Source: Rhodococcus yunnanensis NBRC 103083
GTDB lineage: Bacteria; Actinomycetota; Actinomycetes; Mycobacteriales; Mycobacteriaceae
Assembly: GCF_001895005.1 (NCBI RefSeq)
Contig: NZ_BCXH01000003.1
Coordinates: 248,001 to 312,000, forward strand
Direction of reading: 5' to 3'
Length of the DNA stretch: 64,000 bases
The notes beneath the pieces are model-generated. The model ran no database searches and was not told where the DNA came from. It was given only the letters and a program-made list of their open reading frames with translations. Position 1 is the first letter of the stretch. Every line of letters starts with the position of its first letter. Below are positions 8,417 through 18,517 of the stretch, piece after piece. Both the position numbers and the translations under genes were made by a program.

Positions 8417-8920
8417 CTACTTCTTGTAACCGGGAATACCGGGCACCGATTCGTGCTGGCCCGGTAGAACGGTCGACGCCTGCTTGAGAGAGCCGATGGT
8501 CTTCTCGGGCTTGCGCAGCTTCTTGACCCGTAGATATCCGAGGAAGCCGAGCAACCCGGCGACGAGAAGCATGAAGACGAACACGATCAGGAACGCAGCC
8601 CAGCGAGGCAGCCAGATGTCCAGAGTCTCGGCCAGGAAGAAAAAGAAGAAGAACGCGCTGAACACGGCCACGGCGAGCGCCAGGATGAAGAACAGGCTGC
8701 CCTGCAGGCCCTTCTTGATCTCACCGGTCACCTCGGCCTTGGCGAGTTCTACTTCGGCCCGCACCAGGGTGGACACCTGCGTCGTCGCATCCTTGACGAG
8801 GTTGCCGATGCTGCCGGTACCGGGCGCGCGATGGTCGACGTCCGTCAGCGGAATCGACGAGATCGTGTTCGGTACGCCCTCCGGGTATGCAATTCCATTG
8901 CCGCGATTGGTCTCGCTCAA
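8417..8920 (-). CDS. Phage holin superfamily III-like membrane protein (DUF1469, Rv3669-like)
   Basis: The 167-residue protein has a helical N-terminal half (LVKDATTQVSTLVRAEVELA), two adjacent hydrophobic segments at about residues 77-135 (LFFILALAVAVFSAFFFFFF and AAFLIVFVFMLLVAGLLGF), and a basic C-terminus. This is the layout of the actinobacterial DUF1469/'phage holin family' proteins, which are chromosomal and not part of a prophage here. It lies 24 bp downstream of the EphE-like gene's start on the same strand, as in mycobacteria, and the two are probably co-transcribed. Its function is unknown. Confidence 0.85.
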   Translation of the reverse strand: MSETNRGNGIAYPEGVPNTISSIPLTDVDHRAPGTGSIGNLVKDATTQVSTLVRAEVELAKAEVTGEIKKGLQGSLFFILALAVAVFSAFFFFFFLAETLDIWLPRWAAFLIVFVFMLLVAGLLGFLGYLRVKKLRKPEKTIGSLKQASTVLPGQHESVPGIPGYKK

Positions 8921-9082
8921 CTTCTCGACCCCTCCACTTGCTGGTGGTGATGTTTCTCGTTCATGGCAGCAGACGGCGCGGTCTCGGCCGTTCCTGCCGT
9001 AACACTAGTGCCGAACTGCGCAGCAGTGCCTCGCGGCCGTAACTCTCGAGCTGCATTTCGGCATTGCCGCGATTTTTTCAGG

Positions 9083-9112
9083 TTGTCATCAGGTAATTTG
9101 CATTCGTACATA
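9083..9112 (+). promoter_or_regulatory. Candidate sigma-A promoter for the MHS transporter
   Basis: TTGTCA (9083-9088) and TACATA (9107-9112) are separated by 18 bp and stand about 37 bp before the GTG start. Downstream, AGGAG at about 9137 is a suitable ribosome site. Assigned by eye only. Confidence 0.4.
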
Positions 9113-9148
9113 CCCCGCTCGTTCGAGCGCAATAGCAGGAGCACAACC

Positions 9149-10522
9149 GTGAGTACTACCTCCGCCGTCCCCGGTGACGGCACCACAGCGGCAGCCCCGG
9201 AGGTACCTCGGTCTCGCATCGTCGTGGCCTCCATGGTGGGCACGTCCATCGAATTCTTCGACTTCTACATCTACGCGACGGCCGCCGTCCTCGTGTTCCC
9301 CAAACTGTTCTTCCCCGCAGGTAACGACACGACGGCTCTGCTGGCATCGTTCGCGACATTCGGCCTCGCGTTCGTCGCACGTCCGATCGGCTCGATCGTG
9401 TTCGGACATTTCGGCGACCGGATCGGTCGCAAGGCGACGCTCGTCGGCTCGTTGCTGACGATGGGTCTCGCGACGTTCCTGATCGGCCTGCTGCCGACGT
9501 ACGCCGCCGTCGGACTGTGGGCGCCCGCATTGCTCGCGCTGATGCGTTTCACCCAGGGCGTCGGCCTCGGGGGCGAGTGGAGTGGCGCCGCACTGCTGGC
9601 GACCGAGACCGCGAAGCCGGGCAAACGTGCATGGGCGGCGATGTACCCGCAGCTCGGTGCCCCCATCGGCTTCTTCTTCGCCAACGGCATTTTCCTGTTG
9701 ATCGTCATGATCACCGGGTACGACTCGGCGAACTCCGCGACCGATCACGACTTCCTGACGTGGGGCTGGCGCATCCCGTTCCTGCTCAGCGCGATCATGG
9801 TCATCATCGGCCTGTACGTCCGCCTGAAGTTGGAGGAGACGCCGGTGTTCAAGCTGGCCGTCGAACGTGGCCAGAAGGTCAAGACGCCACTCGCCGAGGT
9901 CTTCAAGACCAGCTGGAAGCAGTTGATCATCGGCACGTTCGTGATGCTCGCGACGTACACGCTCTTCTACATCATGACGACGTGGGTGGTCAGCTACGGA
10001 ACCGGCAAGGTCTCCGACGTGAACGGCCCGAAGATCACCATCGCGTACACCGACTTCCTCGAACTTCAGTTGATCGCGGTGCTGTTCTTCGCGGCGCTGA
10101 TTCCCGTGGCAGGGTTGCTCGCCGACAAGTACGGCCGACGCCCCACGCTGATCGTCATCACCGCGGCGATCGTGCTGTTCGGTTTGTCGTTCAACTGGTT
10201 CGCCGCCCCCGAGACCGCCACCGCCGGACGCATGCTGGTGTTCATGTGCGTCGGTCTCGGTTTGATGGGCCTGACGTTCGGGCCGATGAGTGCCGTTCTG
10301 CCCGAACTCTTTCCGACCAACGTGCGGTACACGGGCTCGGGGATCTCGTACAACACCTCCAGCATCCTCGGAGCCGCAGTCGCTCCGTTCATCGCGACGT
10401 GGCTCGTCAGCAGCTACGGCGTCGGATGGGTCGGTGTGTATCTCGCGATCGTGGCTGTACTGACACTGATCGCGCTGATCGTCATGAAAGAAACCAGGGA
10501 TCAGCAGCTCGAAAACGTGTAG
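9149..10522 (+). CDS. MFS transporter of the metabolite:H+ symporter (MHS) family
   Basis: From the GTG at 9149 (preceded by an AGGAG site) the product is 457 residues with about 12 hydrophobic segments. It has the loop-2 signature DRIGRKATLV, the MHS-typical QGVGLGGEWSGA in helix 4-5, and a second DKYGRRPTL loop midway. Members such as ShiA, ProP and KgtP import organic acids, shikimate or betaines by proton symport. The N-terminus SRIVVASMVGTSIEFFDFY is also diagnostic. The substrate is not deducible. It is convergent with acs, separated by a bidirectional hairpin. The slot does not match the protease gene Rv3668c found here in M. tuberculosis. Confidence 0.9.
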   Translation: MSTTSAVPGDGTTAAAPEVPRSRIVVASMVGTSIEFFDFYIYATAAVLVFPKLFFPAGNDTTALLASFATFGLAFVARPIGSIVFGHFGDRIGRKATLVGSLLTMGLATFLIGLLPTYAAVGLWAPALLALMRFTQGVGLGGEWSGAALLATETAKPGKRAWAAMYPQLGAPIGFFFANGIFLLIVMITGYDSANSATDHDFLTWGWRIPFLLSAIMVIIGLYVRLKLEETPVFKLAVERGQKVKTPLAEVFKTSWKQLIIGTFVMLATYTLFYIMTTWVVSYGTGKVSDVNGPKITIAYTDFLELQLIAVLFFAALIPVAGLLADKYGRRPTLIVITAAIVLFGLSFNWFAAPETATAGRMLVFMCVGLGLMGLTFGPMSAVLPELFPTNVRYTGSGISYNTSSILGAAVAPFIATWLVSSYGVGWVGVYLAIVAVLTLIALIVMKETRDQQLENV

Positions 10523-10538
10523 AGCGGCTTCGCCGCCC

Positions 10539-10578
10539 GTGCGTGCACAGTTACAGCCGAACGTAACTCTGCGCGCAC
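10539..10578. terminator. Bidirectional terminator-like hairpin between MHS transporter and acs
   Basis: The arms GTGCGTGCACAGTTAC (10539-10554) and GTAACTCTGCGCGCAC (10563-10578) pair over 16 bp with one G-U and one mismatch around an 8-nt loop. It lies between two convergent genes. There is no long U-run on either side. Confidence 0.6.
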
Positions 10579-10601
10579 GGGGCGCGAAGCGAACCCTGGG
10601 G

Positions 10602-12548
<1,947 letters not shown>

Positions 12549-12629
12549 CTCGAATGGCTCTCTTTCGTTGTGTTCCAACTTCGCGCTCGTGCGGCTTCTC
12601 ACACCATCACGCTCTGCACCGAATGCCCT

Positions 12630-12645
12630 TGTGAGGGTAGTCACA
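12630..12645. promoter_or_regulatory. GlxR/Crp-type binding site upstream of acs
   Basis: TGTGA-GGGTAG-TCACA has both perfect half-sites with the 6-bp spacing of actinobacterial GlxR/Crp operators. It lies 82-97 bp upstream of the acs start codon. The cognate regulator is encoded at 2574-3248. Confidence 0.75.
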
Positions 12646-12655
12646 TGTGACTACC
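12636..12655. promoter_or_regulatory. 20-bp perfect palindrome overlapping the GlxR-like site
   Basis: The half-site GGTAGTCACA (12636-12645) is followed directly by its exact reverse complement (12646-12655). It shares its left half with the GlxR-like site, so binding of a second factor here would compete with GlxR. No known factor is assigned. Confidence 0.6.
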
Positions 12656-13007
12656 GTCGCATCGTTGCAGCGGCCTGCAACCCTCTGATCTGCGGTGATC
12701 GGTAGGTTCTGCGCGCTGGGCGGTACCGAAGACTGTTCGGTCGGACAGGTATCTCGCGAGGGTTCTCCCGCGCCCGAAAATCAGTTGCGCAAACGTTTCG
12801 TCCATGTTTCGTAGTTACTCGTGAGTCAGCAGATTCTGGGGGAGTTCACATGTTCGTTTCAGGGTGTGTCTAAAGTCCTCGGTATTGAGATCGTTGTCGC
12901 GACGTACTTCCGTCGTGGCCGGCGGTCGCCCCACATGACCCCGTGGGCGTGACGCCCGCGGGGATAGATCACGGCGAACCCGTGATCGACCGAAGAGAGG
13001 ATTTGTT

Positions 13008-14636
13008 TTGCGTAGAACACGCATTACGACGGCAGCAATCGCTGTTGTCGTAGGAGCGGCGCTGGTCACAGCGTGCTCATCGAGCGACTCGTCCACGAGC
13101 GGAGGATCCGGAGACGGCTCCGCGATCATCAACGCCTGGAGCGGCGAGCCCCAGAATCCGCTTGTTCCTACCAACACCAGCGAGAACACCGGCGGACGAG
13201 TCGTCGACTCGATCTTCGCCGGTCTGGTGTCCTACACGCCCGAGGGCGGTGTGCAGAACGAGGTCGCCGAGTCGATCGACACCACCGACGGCCAGAACTA
13301 CACGATCACCTTGAAGGACGGCTGGACGTTCACCGACGGCACACCCGTCACGTCCAACTCCTTCGTCGACGCCTGGAACTACGGCGCGTTGTCGACCAAC
13401 GCGCAGCTGCAGGGCTCGTTCTTCGACCCGATTCAGGGTTACGACGAGGTCGCCGCCGAGAACCCGACGGTCCAGACCATGTCCGGACTGAAGGTCGTCG
13501 ACGACAAGACGTTCACCATCGAGCTCAAGCAGCCCGAGGCAGCATTCCCCGATCGTCTCGGCTTCGCCGCGTACTACCCGTTGCCCGAGGTCGCCTACGC
13601 CGACATCGCAGCGTTCGGCGAGAACCCGATCGGCAACGGACCGTACAAGTTCGCCTCCGACGGTGCATGGCAGCACAACGTGCGCATCGATCTGATCACC
13701 AACCCGGACTACGACGGCAACCGTAAGCCGGCCAACGGCGGCGTCAGCTTCATCCTGTACAGCAACCTCGACACCGCGTACACGGATCTGCTGTCCAACA
13801 ACGTCGACGTGCTCGACAACGTGCCGTCCTCGGCCGTGACCACGTTCGAGACCGATCTGCCCGGACGCACGGTCAACCAGCCGTCCGCCAGCATCGAAAC
13901 CTTCACCATCCCCGGGCGCCTCGCGCACTTCGGCGGCGAAGAAGGCGTTCTGCGTCGTCAGGCGATCTCGAAGGCGATCAACCGCGACCAGATCACCGAA
14001 CAGATCTTCAACAAGACCCGTACGCCGGCGAAGGACTTCACCAGCCCCGCCATCGAAGGCTGGACCGGAGATCTCAGTGACGTCGCCAACGTCGAGTACG
14101 ACCCCGAGGGTGCGAAGGCACTGTGGGCTCAGGCCGACGCCATCGCGCCGTGGACGGGCACGTTCGCCATCGCATACAACTCCGACGGCGGACATCAGGA
14201 GTGGGTCGACGCGGTCACCAACAGCATCCGCAACACCCTCGGCATCGAGGCGCAGGGCGCTCCGTACCCGACCTTCGCGCAGCTGCGTACCGAAGCCACC
14301 AACCGCACCATCCCGACGGCGTTCCGCTCGGGCTGGCAGGGTGACTACCCACAGCAGTACGGCTTCCTGGCGCAGAACTACCAGACCGGCGGCAGCTCCA
14401 ACGACGGTGAGTACTCCAACCCCGAGTTCGACCGTCTGCTCCGCGAGTCCGCAGGCGAGACGGACAAGGACAAGGCACAGGACCTGGTCAACCAGGCGCA
14501 GGAGATCCTGCTGAGCGACCTGCCCGCGGTTCCGACCTGGTACCGCAACGCAGCCAGCGGCTGGTCGGAGAACGTGACAGGCGTGAAGATCGGTTGGGAT
14601 GGCATCCCGATCTACAATGAGATCGAGAAGAACTGA
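13008..14636 (+). CDS. dppA: Dipeptide/oligopeptide ABC transporter, substrate-binding lipoprotein
   Basis: This 542-residue protein starts with a lipoprotein signal (MRRTRITTAAIAVVVGAALV) and a lipobox VTAC at about residue 23, followed by an S/G-rich linker. The rest is an SBP_bac_5 periplasmic-type binding protein, with a NGPYKFAS segment and the usual YDPEGAKALW and NQAQEIL segments. It captures peptides outside the membrane for DppBCD. The start is TTG (13008), preceded by GAGAGG. A strong hairpin separates it from dppB, which would let the binding protein be made in excess. Order and content match Rv3666c-Rv3663c. Confidence 0.92.
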   Translation: MRRTRITTAAIAVVVGAALVTACSSSDSSTSGGSGDGSAIINAWSGEPQNPLVPTNTSENTGGRVVDSIFAGLVSYTPEGGVQNEVAESIDTTDGQNYTITLKDGWTFTDGTPVTSNSFVDAWNYGALSTNAQLQGSFFDPIQGYDEVAAENPTVQTMSGLKVVDDKTFTIELKQPEAAFPDRLGFAAYYPLPEVAYADIAAFGENPIGNGPYKFASDGAWQHNVRIDLITNPDYDGNRKPANGGVSFILYSNLDTAYTDLLSNNVDVLDNVPSSAVTTFETDLPGRTVNQPSASIETFTIPGRLAHFGGEEGVLRRQAISKAINRDQITEQIFNKTRTPAKDFTSPAIEGWTGDLSDVANVEYDPEGAKALWAQADAIAPWTGTFAIAYNSDGGHQEWVDAVTNSIRNTLGIEAQGAPYPTFAQLRTEATNRTIPTAFRSGWQGDYPQQYGFLAQNYQTGGSSNDGEYSNPEFDRLLRESAGETDKDKAQDLVNQAQEILLSDLPAVPTWYRNAASGWSENVTGVKIGWDGIPIYNEIEKN

Positions 14637-14663
14637 TCTTCTCTCCATCTTCTCAGTAAGACC

Positions 14664-14701
14664 GAGCAGGGCGGTAGGTCTTTTCACCTACCGCCCTGCT
14701 C
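14664..14701 (+). terminator. Intercistronic 16-bp stem-loop between dppA and dppB
   Basis: The arms GAGCAGGGCGGTAGGT (14664-14679) and its exact reverse complement (14686-14701) flank a 6-nt CTTTTC loop. There is no U-run after it. It probably acts as a partial terminator or a 3'-end stabiliser for dppA mRNA. Confidence 0.75.
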
Positions 14702-14765
14702 GTGTGCGTTACCCCTAAGTCTTGTCTACGACGCCCCGACCTCTCGGTGACGTCCACCTTCCTCC

Positions 14766-14779
14766 AAAGGAGGTGATCC
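14766..14779 (+). promoter_or_regulatory. Exceptionally long Shine-Dalgarno sequence of dppB
   Basis: AAAGGAGGTGATCC pairs over 14 nt with the conserved 3' end of bacterial 16S rRNA (GGATCACCTCCTTT). The GGAGG core ends 7 nt before the dppB ATG. It is preceded by CCTCC (14761-14765), which can fold back on GGAGG with a 3-nt AAA loop. Confidence 0.8.
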
Positions 14780-14780
14780 G

Positions 14781-15707
14781 ATGCTCTGGTACATCGGACG
14801 CCGATTACTTCAGATGATCCCCGTTTTCATCGGGGCGACATTCTTGATCTACGCCATGGTCTTCCTGCTCCCGGGAGATCCGATCGCAGCACTCGCAGGA
14901 GACAAGGCAATCAGCCCGGCCGTCGCCGACCAGCTGCGTGCTCGCTACAACCTCGACCAACCGTTCATCGTGCAATACCTGCTCTATCTCAAGGGCATCT
15001 TCACATTCGATTTCGGAATGTCGTTCTCGGGCCGTCCTGTCAGTGAAGTTCTCCTGCAGGCATTTCCGATCACCGCCAAGCTCGCCGCAATGGCCTTGGT
15101 CATCGAAGCGGTCTTCGGAATCGGCTTCGGTCTGATCGCGGGCCTGCGCAAGGGCAAGCTGTTCGACAGCTCGGTTCTGATCGTCAGCCTCGTCATCATC
15201 GCGGTACCGATCTTCGTCATCGGTTTCCTTGCACAGTTCTTCATCGGCATCAAATGGGGGATAGTTCCGCCGACGGTCGGTGGCAACACCAGCTTCAAGA
15301 ATCTGCTGTTGCCCGCGTTCGTACTCGGCGCGGTCTCGTTCGCGTACGTCGTGCGGTTGACCAGAACGTCGGTCGCCGAGAATCTGAGCGCAGACTTCGT
15401 ACGGACGTCGACGGCCAAGGGGCTCTCTCGCAGCCGAGTGGTGAGTGTGCACGTATTGCGTAACTCGCTCATCCCGGTTGTGACGTTCCTCGGTGCCGAC
15501 CTCGCTGCCCTGATGGGCGGCGCGATCATCACCGAGGGAATCTTCAACATCAACGGCGTCGGTGGCACCATCTACCAGGCTGTCATCCGCGGCGAGGCCC
15601 CCACGGTCGTGTCCTTCGTGACGGTCCTGATCGTGGTCTACCTCATCGCGAACCTCGTCGTCGATCTCCTGTACGCCGCGCTCGACCCAAGGATCCGTTA
15701 TGCCTGA
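14781..15707 (+). CDS. dppB: Peptide ABC transporter permease DppB
   Basis: This 308-residue inner-membrane permease has about six hydrophobic segments, an N-terminal MLWYIGRRLLQMIPVFIGAT typical of DppB/OppB, and the EAA-loop region FVRTSTAKGLSRSRVVSVHV (about residues 205-225) that contacts the ATPase. It forms the translocation channel with DppC. The stop overlaps dppC by 8 bp. Translation is likely controlled by the long Shine-Dalgarno/hairpin element immediately upstream. Confidence 0.94.
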   Translation: MLWYIGRRLLQMIPVFIGATFLIYAMVFLLPGDPIAALAGDKAISPAVADQLRARYNLDQPFIVQYLLYLKGIFTFDFGMSFSGRPVSEVLLQAFPITAKLAAMALVIEAVFGIGFGLIAGLRKGKLFDSSVLIVSLVIIAVPIFVIGFLAQFFIGIKWGIVPPTVGGNTSFKNLLLPAFVLGAVSFAYVVRLTRTSVAENLSADFVRTSTAKGLSRSRVVSVHVLRNSLIPVVTFLGADLAALMGGAIITEGIFNINGVGGTIYQAVIRGEAPTVVSFVTVLIVVYLIANLVVDLLYAALDPRIRYA

Positions 15708-16662
15708 GCCGATTTCACCCAGTGCCGGACGCAAGGTTCGGCAAGCTCGTTTCGTCGAGGCCGACGAGGTCATCGACGTGAGCCAGACAGATGCCGTGAA
15801 CATCGACGAAGCACCTGCCAGTATCTGGTCCGATGCGTGGAAGAGTCTTCGGACACGGCCGATCTTCATCGTCTCGGCGATCATCATCTTCGTGGTGATA
15901 GTCGTCGCCGCCGTGCCGAGCCTGTTCACCAGCACCGACCCGAGGTACTGCGACCTGGCCTTCAGCATGCAGGGGCCTGGATCGGGGCACATCTTCGGAT
16001 TCGACCGGCAAGGATGTGACATCTATTCGCGCGTCATCTTCGGCGCCCGCGCATCGGTCGTCACCGGCGTCGGCGTGACGCTCCTCGTGCTGATCATCGG
16101 GGTGCTGTTCGGTGCGTTCGCCGGTTTCTACGGCGGCTGGGCCGACTCGCTGCTGTCACGCCTGACGGACATCTTCTTCGGCGTTCCTCTGATCCTCGCG
16201 GCGATCGTGCTCATGCAGCTGTTCACCGACCGGACCATCTGGACCGTCATCGTCGTCCTCGCGTTGTTCGGTTGGCCGCAGATGGCTCGCATCACCCGTG
16301 GTGCGGTGTTGTCGGCGAAGAACAACGACTACGTCATGGCTTCCCGGGCGCTGGGAGTTTCGAAGACTCGCACTCTGATTCGGCACGTGCTGCCCAATTC
16401 GATGGCACCGATCATCGTCATCACCACCATCTCGCTCGGCACGTTCATCGTCGCCGAAGCGACACTGTCGTTCCTCGGTATCGGCCTTCCGCCGACCGAG
16501 GTGTCATGGGGCGGAGACATCAGTGCCGCGCAGGTGACCCTGCGTCAGGGATCGACCATCCTGTTCTATCCCGCTGCGGCACTGGCGATCACGGTGCTCG
16601 GCTTCATCATGATGGGTGACGCGCTGCGCGACGCCCTCGATCCGAAGGCGCGTAAGCGATGA
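15700..16662 (+). CDS. dppC: Peptide ABC transporter permease DppC
   Basis: The 320-residue permease has a cytoplasmic N-terminal extension of about 45 residues, one membrane segment (IFIVSAIIIFVVIVVAAVPS), an extracellular loop with a Cys pair (DPRYCDLAF and DRQGCDIYSR) and the five-helix BPD_transp_1 core. The EAA loop is YVMASRALGVSKTRTLIRHV (about residue 210). It partners DppB. The overlaps at both ends (8 bp with dppB, 4 bp with dppD) indicate a single operon. Confidence 0.94.
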   Translation: MPEPISPSAGRKVRQARFVEADEVIDVSQTDAVNIDEAPASIWSDAWKSLRTRPIFIVSAIIIFVVIVVAAVPSLFTSTDPRYCDLAFSMQGPGSGHIFGFDRQGCDIYSRVIFGARASVVTGVGVTLLVLIIGVLFGAFAGFYGGWADSLLSRLTDIFFGVPLILAAIVLMQLFTDRTIWTVIVVLALFGWPQMARITRGAVLSAKNNDYVMASRALGVSKTRTLIRHVLPNSMAPIIVITTISLGTFIVAEATLSFLGIGLPPTEVSWGGDISAAQVTLRQGSTILFYPAAALAITVLGFIMMGDALRDALDPKARKR

Positions 16663-18413
16663 GTGAAACCACAAGGGAAGATGCAACGGGCATCGATTCC
16701 GACAAGGTCGAACAACCGCTGCTCGACATCAGGAATCTCGAGGTGTCGTTTCAGTCGAATTCCGGTCCGGTGCCGGCAGTTCGAGGTGTCAGCCTGACCG
16801 TCTACCCGGGTCAGACCGTCGCGATCGTCGGCGAATCGGGCTCGGGAAAGTCCACGACGGCCCACTCGATCATCAATCTGTTGCCCGGAACCGGCACCGT
16901 GACGGCAGGAGAGATCTGGTTCGAGGGCAAGAACCTCGCGCAGGCCAAGGAAAAAGACTTCGTCGACATCCGCGGAAGCCAGATCGGTCTCGTCCCGCAG
17001 GACCCGATGTCCAACCTCAATCCGGTATGGAAGATCGGTTTCCAGATCGAAGAGGCGTTGGCCGCCAACGGTATCGCCAAGGGTAAGGCCGCCAAGGCTC
17101 GGGCGATCGAACTGCTCGACGAGGCGGGTCTGACCGATTCGGCGAAGCGGGTCAACCAGTATCCGCACGAGTTCTCCGGCGGTATGCGTCAGCGTGCGCT
17201 GATCGCGATCGGTCTGGCCGCGCGTCCGAAGCTGCTGATCGCCGACGAGCCGACATCGGCTCTCGACGTGACGGTGCAACGCCAGATTCTCGATCACCTC
17301 GAAGGGTTGACCAAGGAGCTCGGTACGGCCGTTCTCCTGATCACCCACGATCTCGGTCTCGCGGCCGAACGTGCCGAGCATCTCGTCGTCATGAGCAAGG
17401 GTCGCATCGTCGAATCCGGTCCGGCACTGGAGATTCTGCAGGACCCGCAGCATCCGTACACCAAGAAGTTGGTCTCGGCTGCGCCGTCGTTGGCCTCGCA
17501 GCGGTTGACGTCCTCGGTTGCGCGCAAGGAGATCGTCGCGCATGCCAAGGAGGTCGCCGTCGAGGTTGTCGCGGAGGAGGCTCGGGAGGGCGCGGAAGCA
17601 TTCGAACCCGCCAAGGACACCGTGCTCGTCGTCGACAAGCTGACCAAGCAGTTCAAGCTGCGCGGTGGTAGCCCGTTCAAGTCCACGACGTTCACCGCAG
17701 TCAAGGATGTGTCCTTCACCGTCGAGCGCGGTACCACCACCGCGATCGTGGGCGAGTCCGGATCCGGCAAGTCGACTGTGGCGCAGATGGTTCTGGGTCT
17801 GCTCGAACCTACCGAGGGATCGGTTCGGTTCGACGGCCGCGACGTCGCGGGTCTGAACAACAAGGACGCCTTCGCATTTCGTCGTCGAGTGCAGCCGATC
17901 TTCCAGAACCCCTACGGGTCCCTCGATCCGATGTATTCCATCTTCCGGACCATCGAGGAGCCGCTGCGTACCCACGGGGTCGGAAGCAAGTCCGAACGCG
18001 AGTCGCGGGTACGAGACCTTCTCGACAAGGTGTCGTTGCCGTCCTCGGTGATGCGACGATTCCCCAACGAGCTGTCCGGCGGTCAGCGTCAGCGTGTGGC
18101 GATCGCGCGCGCACTGGCGTTGCAGCCCGAAATGGTCATCTGCGACGAGGCCGTCTCCGCCCTGGACGTCCTCGTCCAGGCACAGATCCTCGCGCTGCTC
18201 AACGACCTGCAGGCCGAGCTGGGACTGACGTATCTGTTCATCACCCACGACCTCGCCGTCGTTCGGCAGATCGCCGACGACGTCCTGGTCATGCGTTCGG
18301 GTGAAATCGTCGAAGCCGCGAAGACCGACGAGGTGTTCGACGACCCGAAGCAGGAATACACCCAGCGACTGCTCGCCGCGATCCCCGGCGGTTCGGTCCA
18401 GCTGGGAGTCTGA
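16659..18413 (+). CDS. dppD: Peptide ABC transporter ATP-binding protein, two fused ATPase domains
   Basis: The 584-residue protein contains two complete ABC domains: domain 1 with Walker A GESGSGKSTTAH (about residue 60), signature FSGGMRQR and Walker B LLIADEPTSALD; domain 2 with Walker A GESGSGKSTVAQ (about residue 365), signature LSGGQRQR and Walker B MVICDEAVSALD. The fusion replaces the separate DppD and DppF subunits of many bacteria and matches M. tuberculosis Rv3663c. It energises peptide uptake through DppBC. Note that domain 2 has DEAVS where DEPTS is usual. A hairpin at 18425-18480 ends the operon. Confidence 0.95.
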   Translation: MSETTREDATGIDSDKVEQPLLDIRNLEVSFQSNSGPVPAVRGVSLTVYPGQTVAIVGESGSGKSTTAHSIINLLPGTGTVTAGEIWFEGKNLAQAKEKDFVDIRGSQIGLVPQDPMSNLNPVWKIGFQIEEALAANGIAKGKAAKARAIELLDEAGLTDSAKRVNQYPHEFSGGMRQRALIAIGLAARPKLLIADEPTSALDVTVQRQILDHLEGLTKELGTAVLLITHDLGLAAERAEHLVVMSKGRIVESGPALEILQDPQHPYTKKLVSAAPSLASQRLTSSVARKEIVAHAKEVAVEVVAEEAREGAEAFEPAKDTVLVVDKLTKQFKLRGGSPFKSTTFTAVKDVSFTVERGTTTAIVGESGSGKSTVAQMVLGLLEPTEGSVRFDGRDVAGLNNKDAFAFRRRVQPIFQNPYGSLDPMYSIFRTIEEPLRTHGVGSKSERESRVRDLLDKVSLPSSVMRRFPNELSGGQRQRVAIARALALQPEMVICDEAVSALDVLVQAQILALLNDLQAELGLTYLFITHDLAVVRQIADDVLVMRSGEIVEAAKTDEVFDDPKQEYTQRLLAAIPGGSVQLGV

Positions 18414-18424
18414 GCAGGTTCCTA

Positions 18425-18480
18425 CAACACCACCGTTCGCTCACAACCGGTACCTCGGGTGTGGACGAGCGGTGGTGTTG
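18425..18480 (+). terminator. Hairpin at the end of dppABCD
   Basis: CAACACCACCG (18425-18435) and its reverse complement (18470-18480) form an 11-bp stem; CGCTC/GAGCG can extend an alternative inner pairing. It lies 12 bp after the dppD stop and before the next gene. Confidence 0.6.
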
Positions 18481-18517
18481 CAAGGAGTGCCCGGCGGTCC
18501 GGGTAGCGTCGTGATTC

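Larger units (their letters stand above)
12549..13007. other. Divergent acs/dppA regulatory region (459 bp, no gene)
   Basis: No convincing reading frame lies here. It holds the divergent promoters of acs and dppA, the GlxR-like site and 20-bp palindrome close to acs, and a purine-rich GAGAGG ribosome site before the dppA TTG. Near dppA there is a second weaker inverted repeat (GTGATC...GATCAC, 12970-12990) overlapping the presumed dppA leader. Confidence 0.6.

Noticed and set aside
8417..8920. Prophage holin
   Set aside because: The 'phage holin' family name is historical; the gene is in a conserved chromosomal context with no phage genes nearby.
13077..14687. 536-residue minus-strand frame across dppA
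   Set aside because: Shadow of a conserved binding protein; no start signals or motifs.
16566..18248. 560-residue minus-strand frame across dppD
   Set aside because: Antisense to two intact ABC ATPase domains; no independent support.
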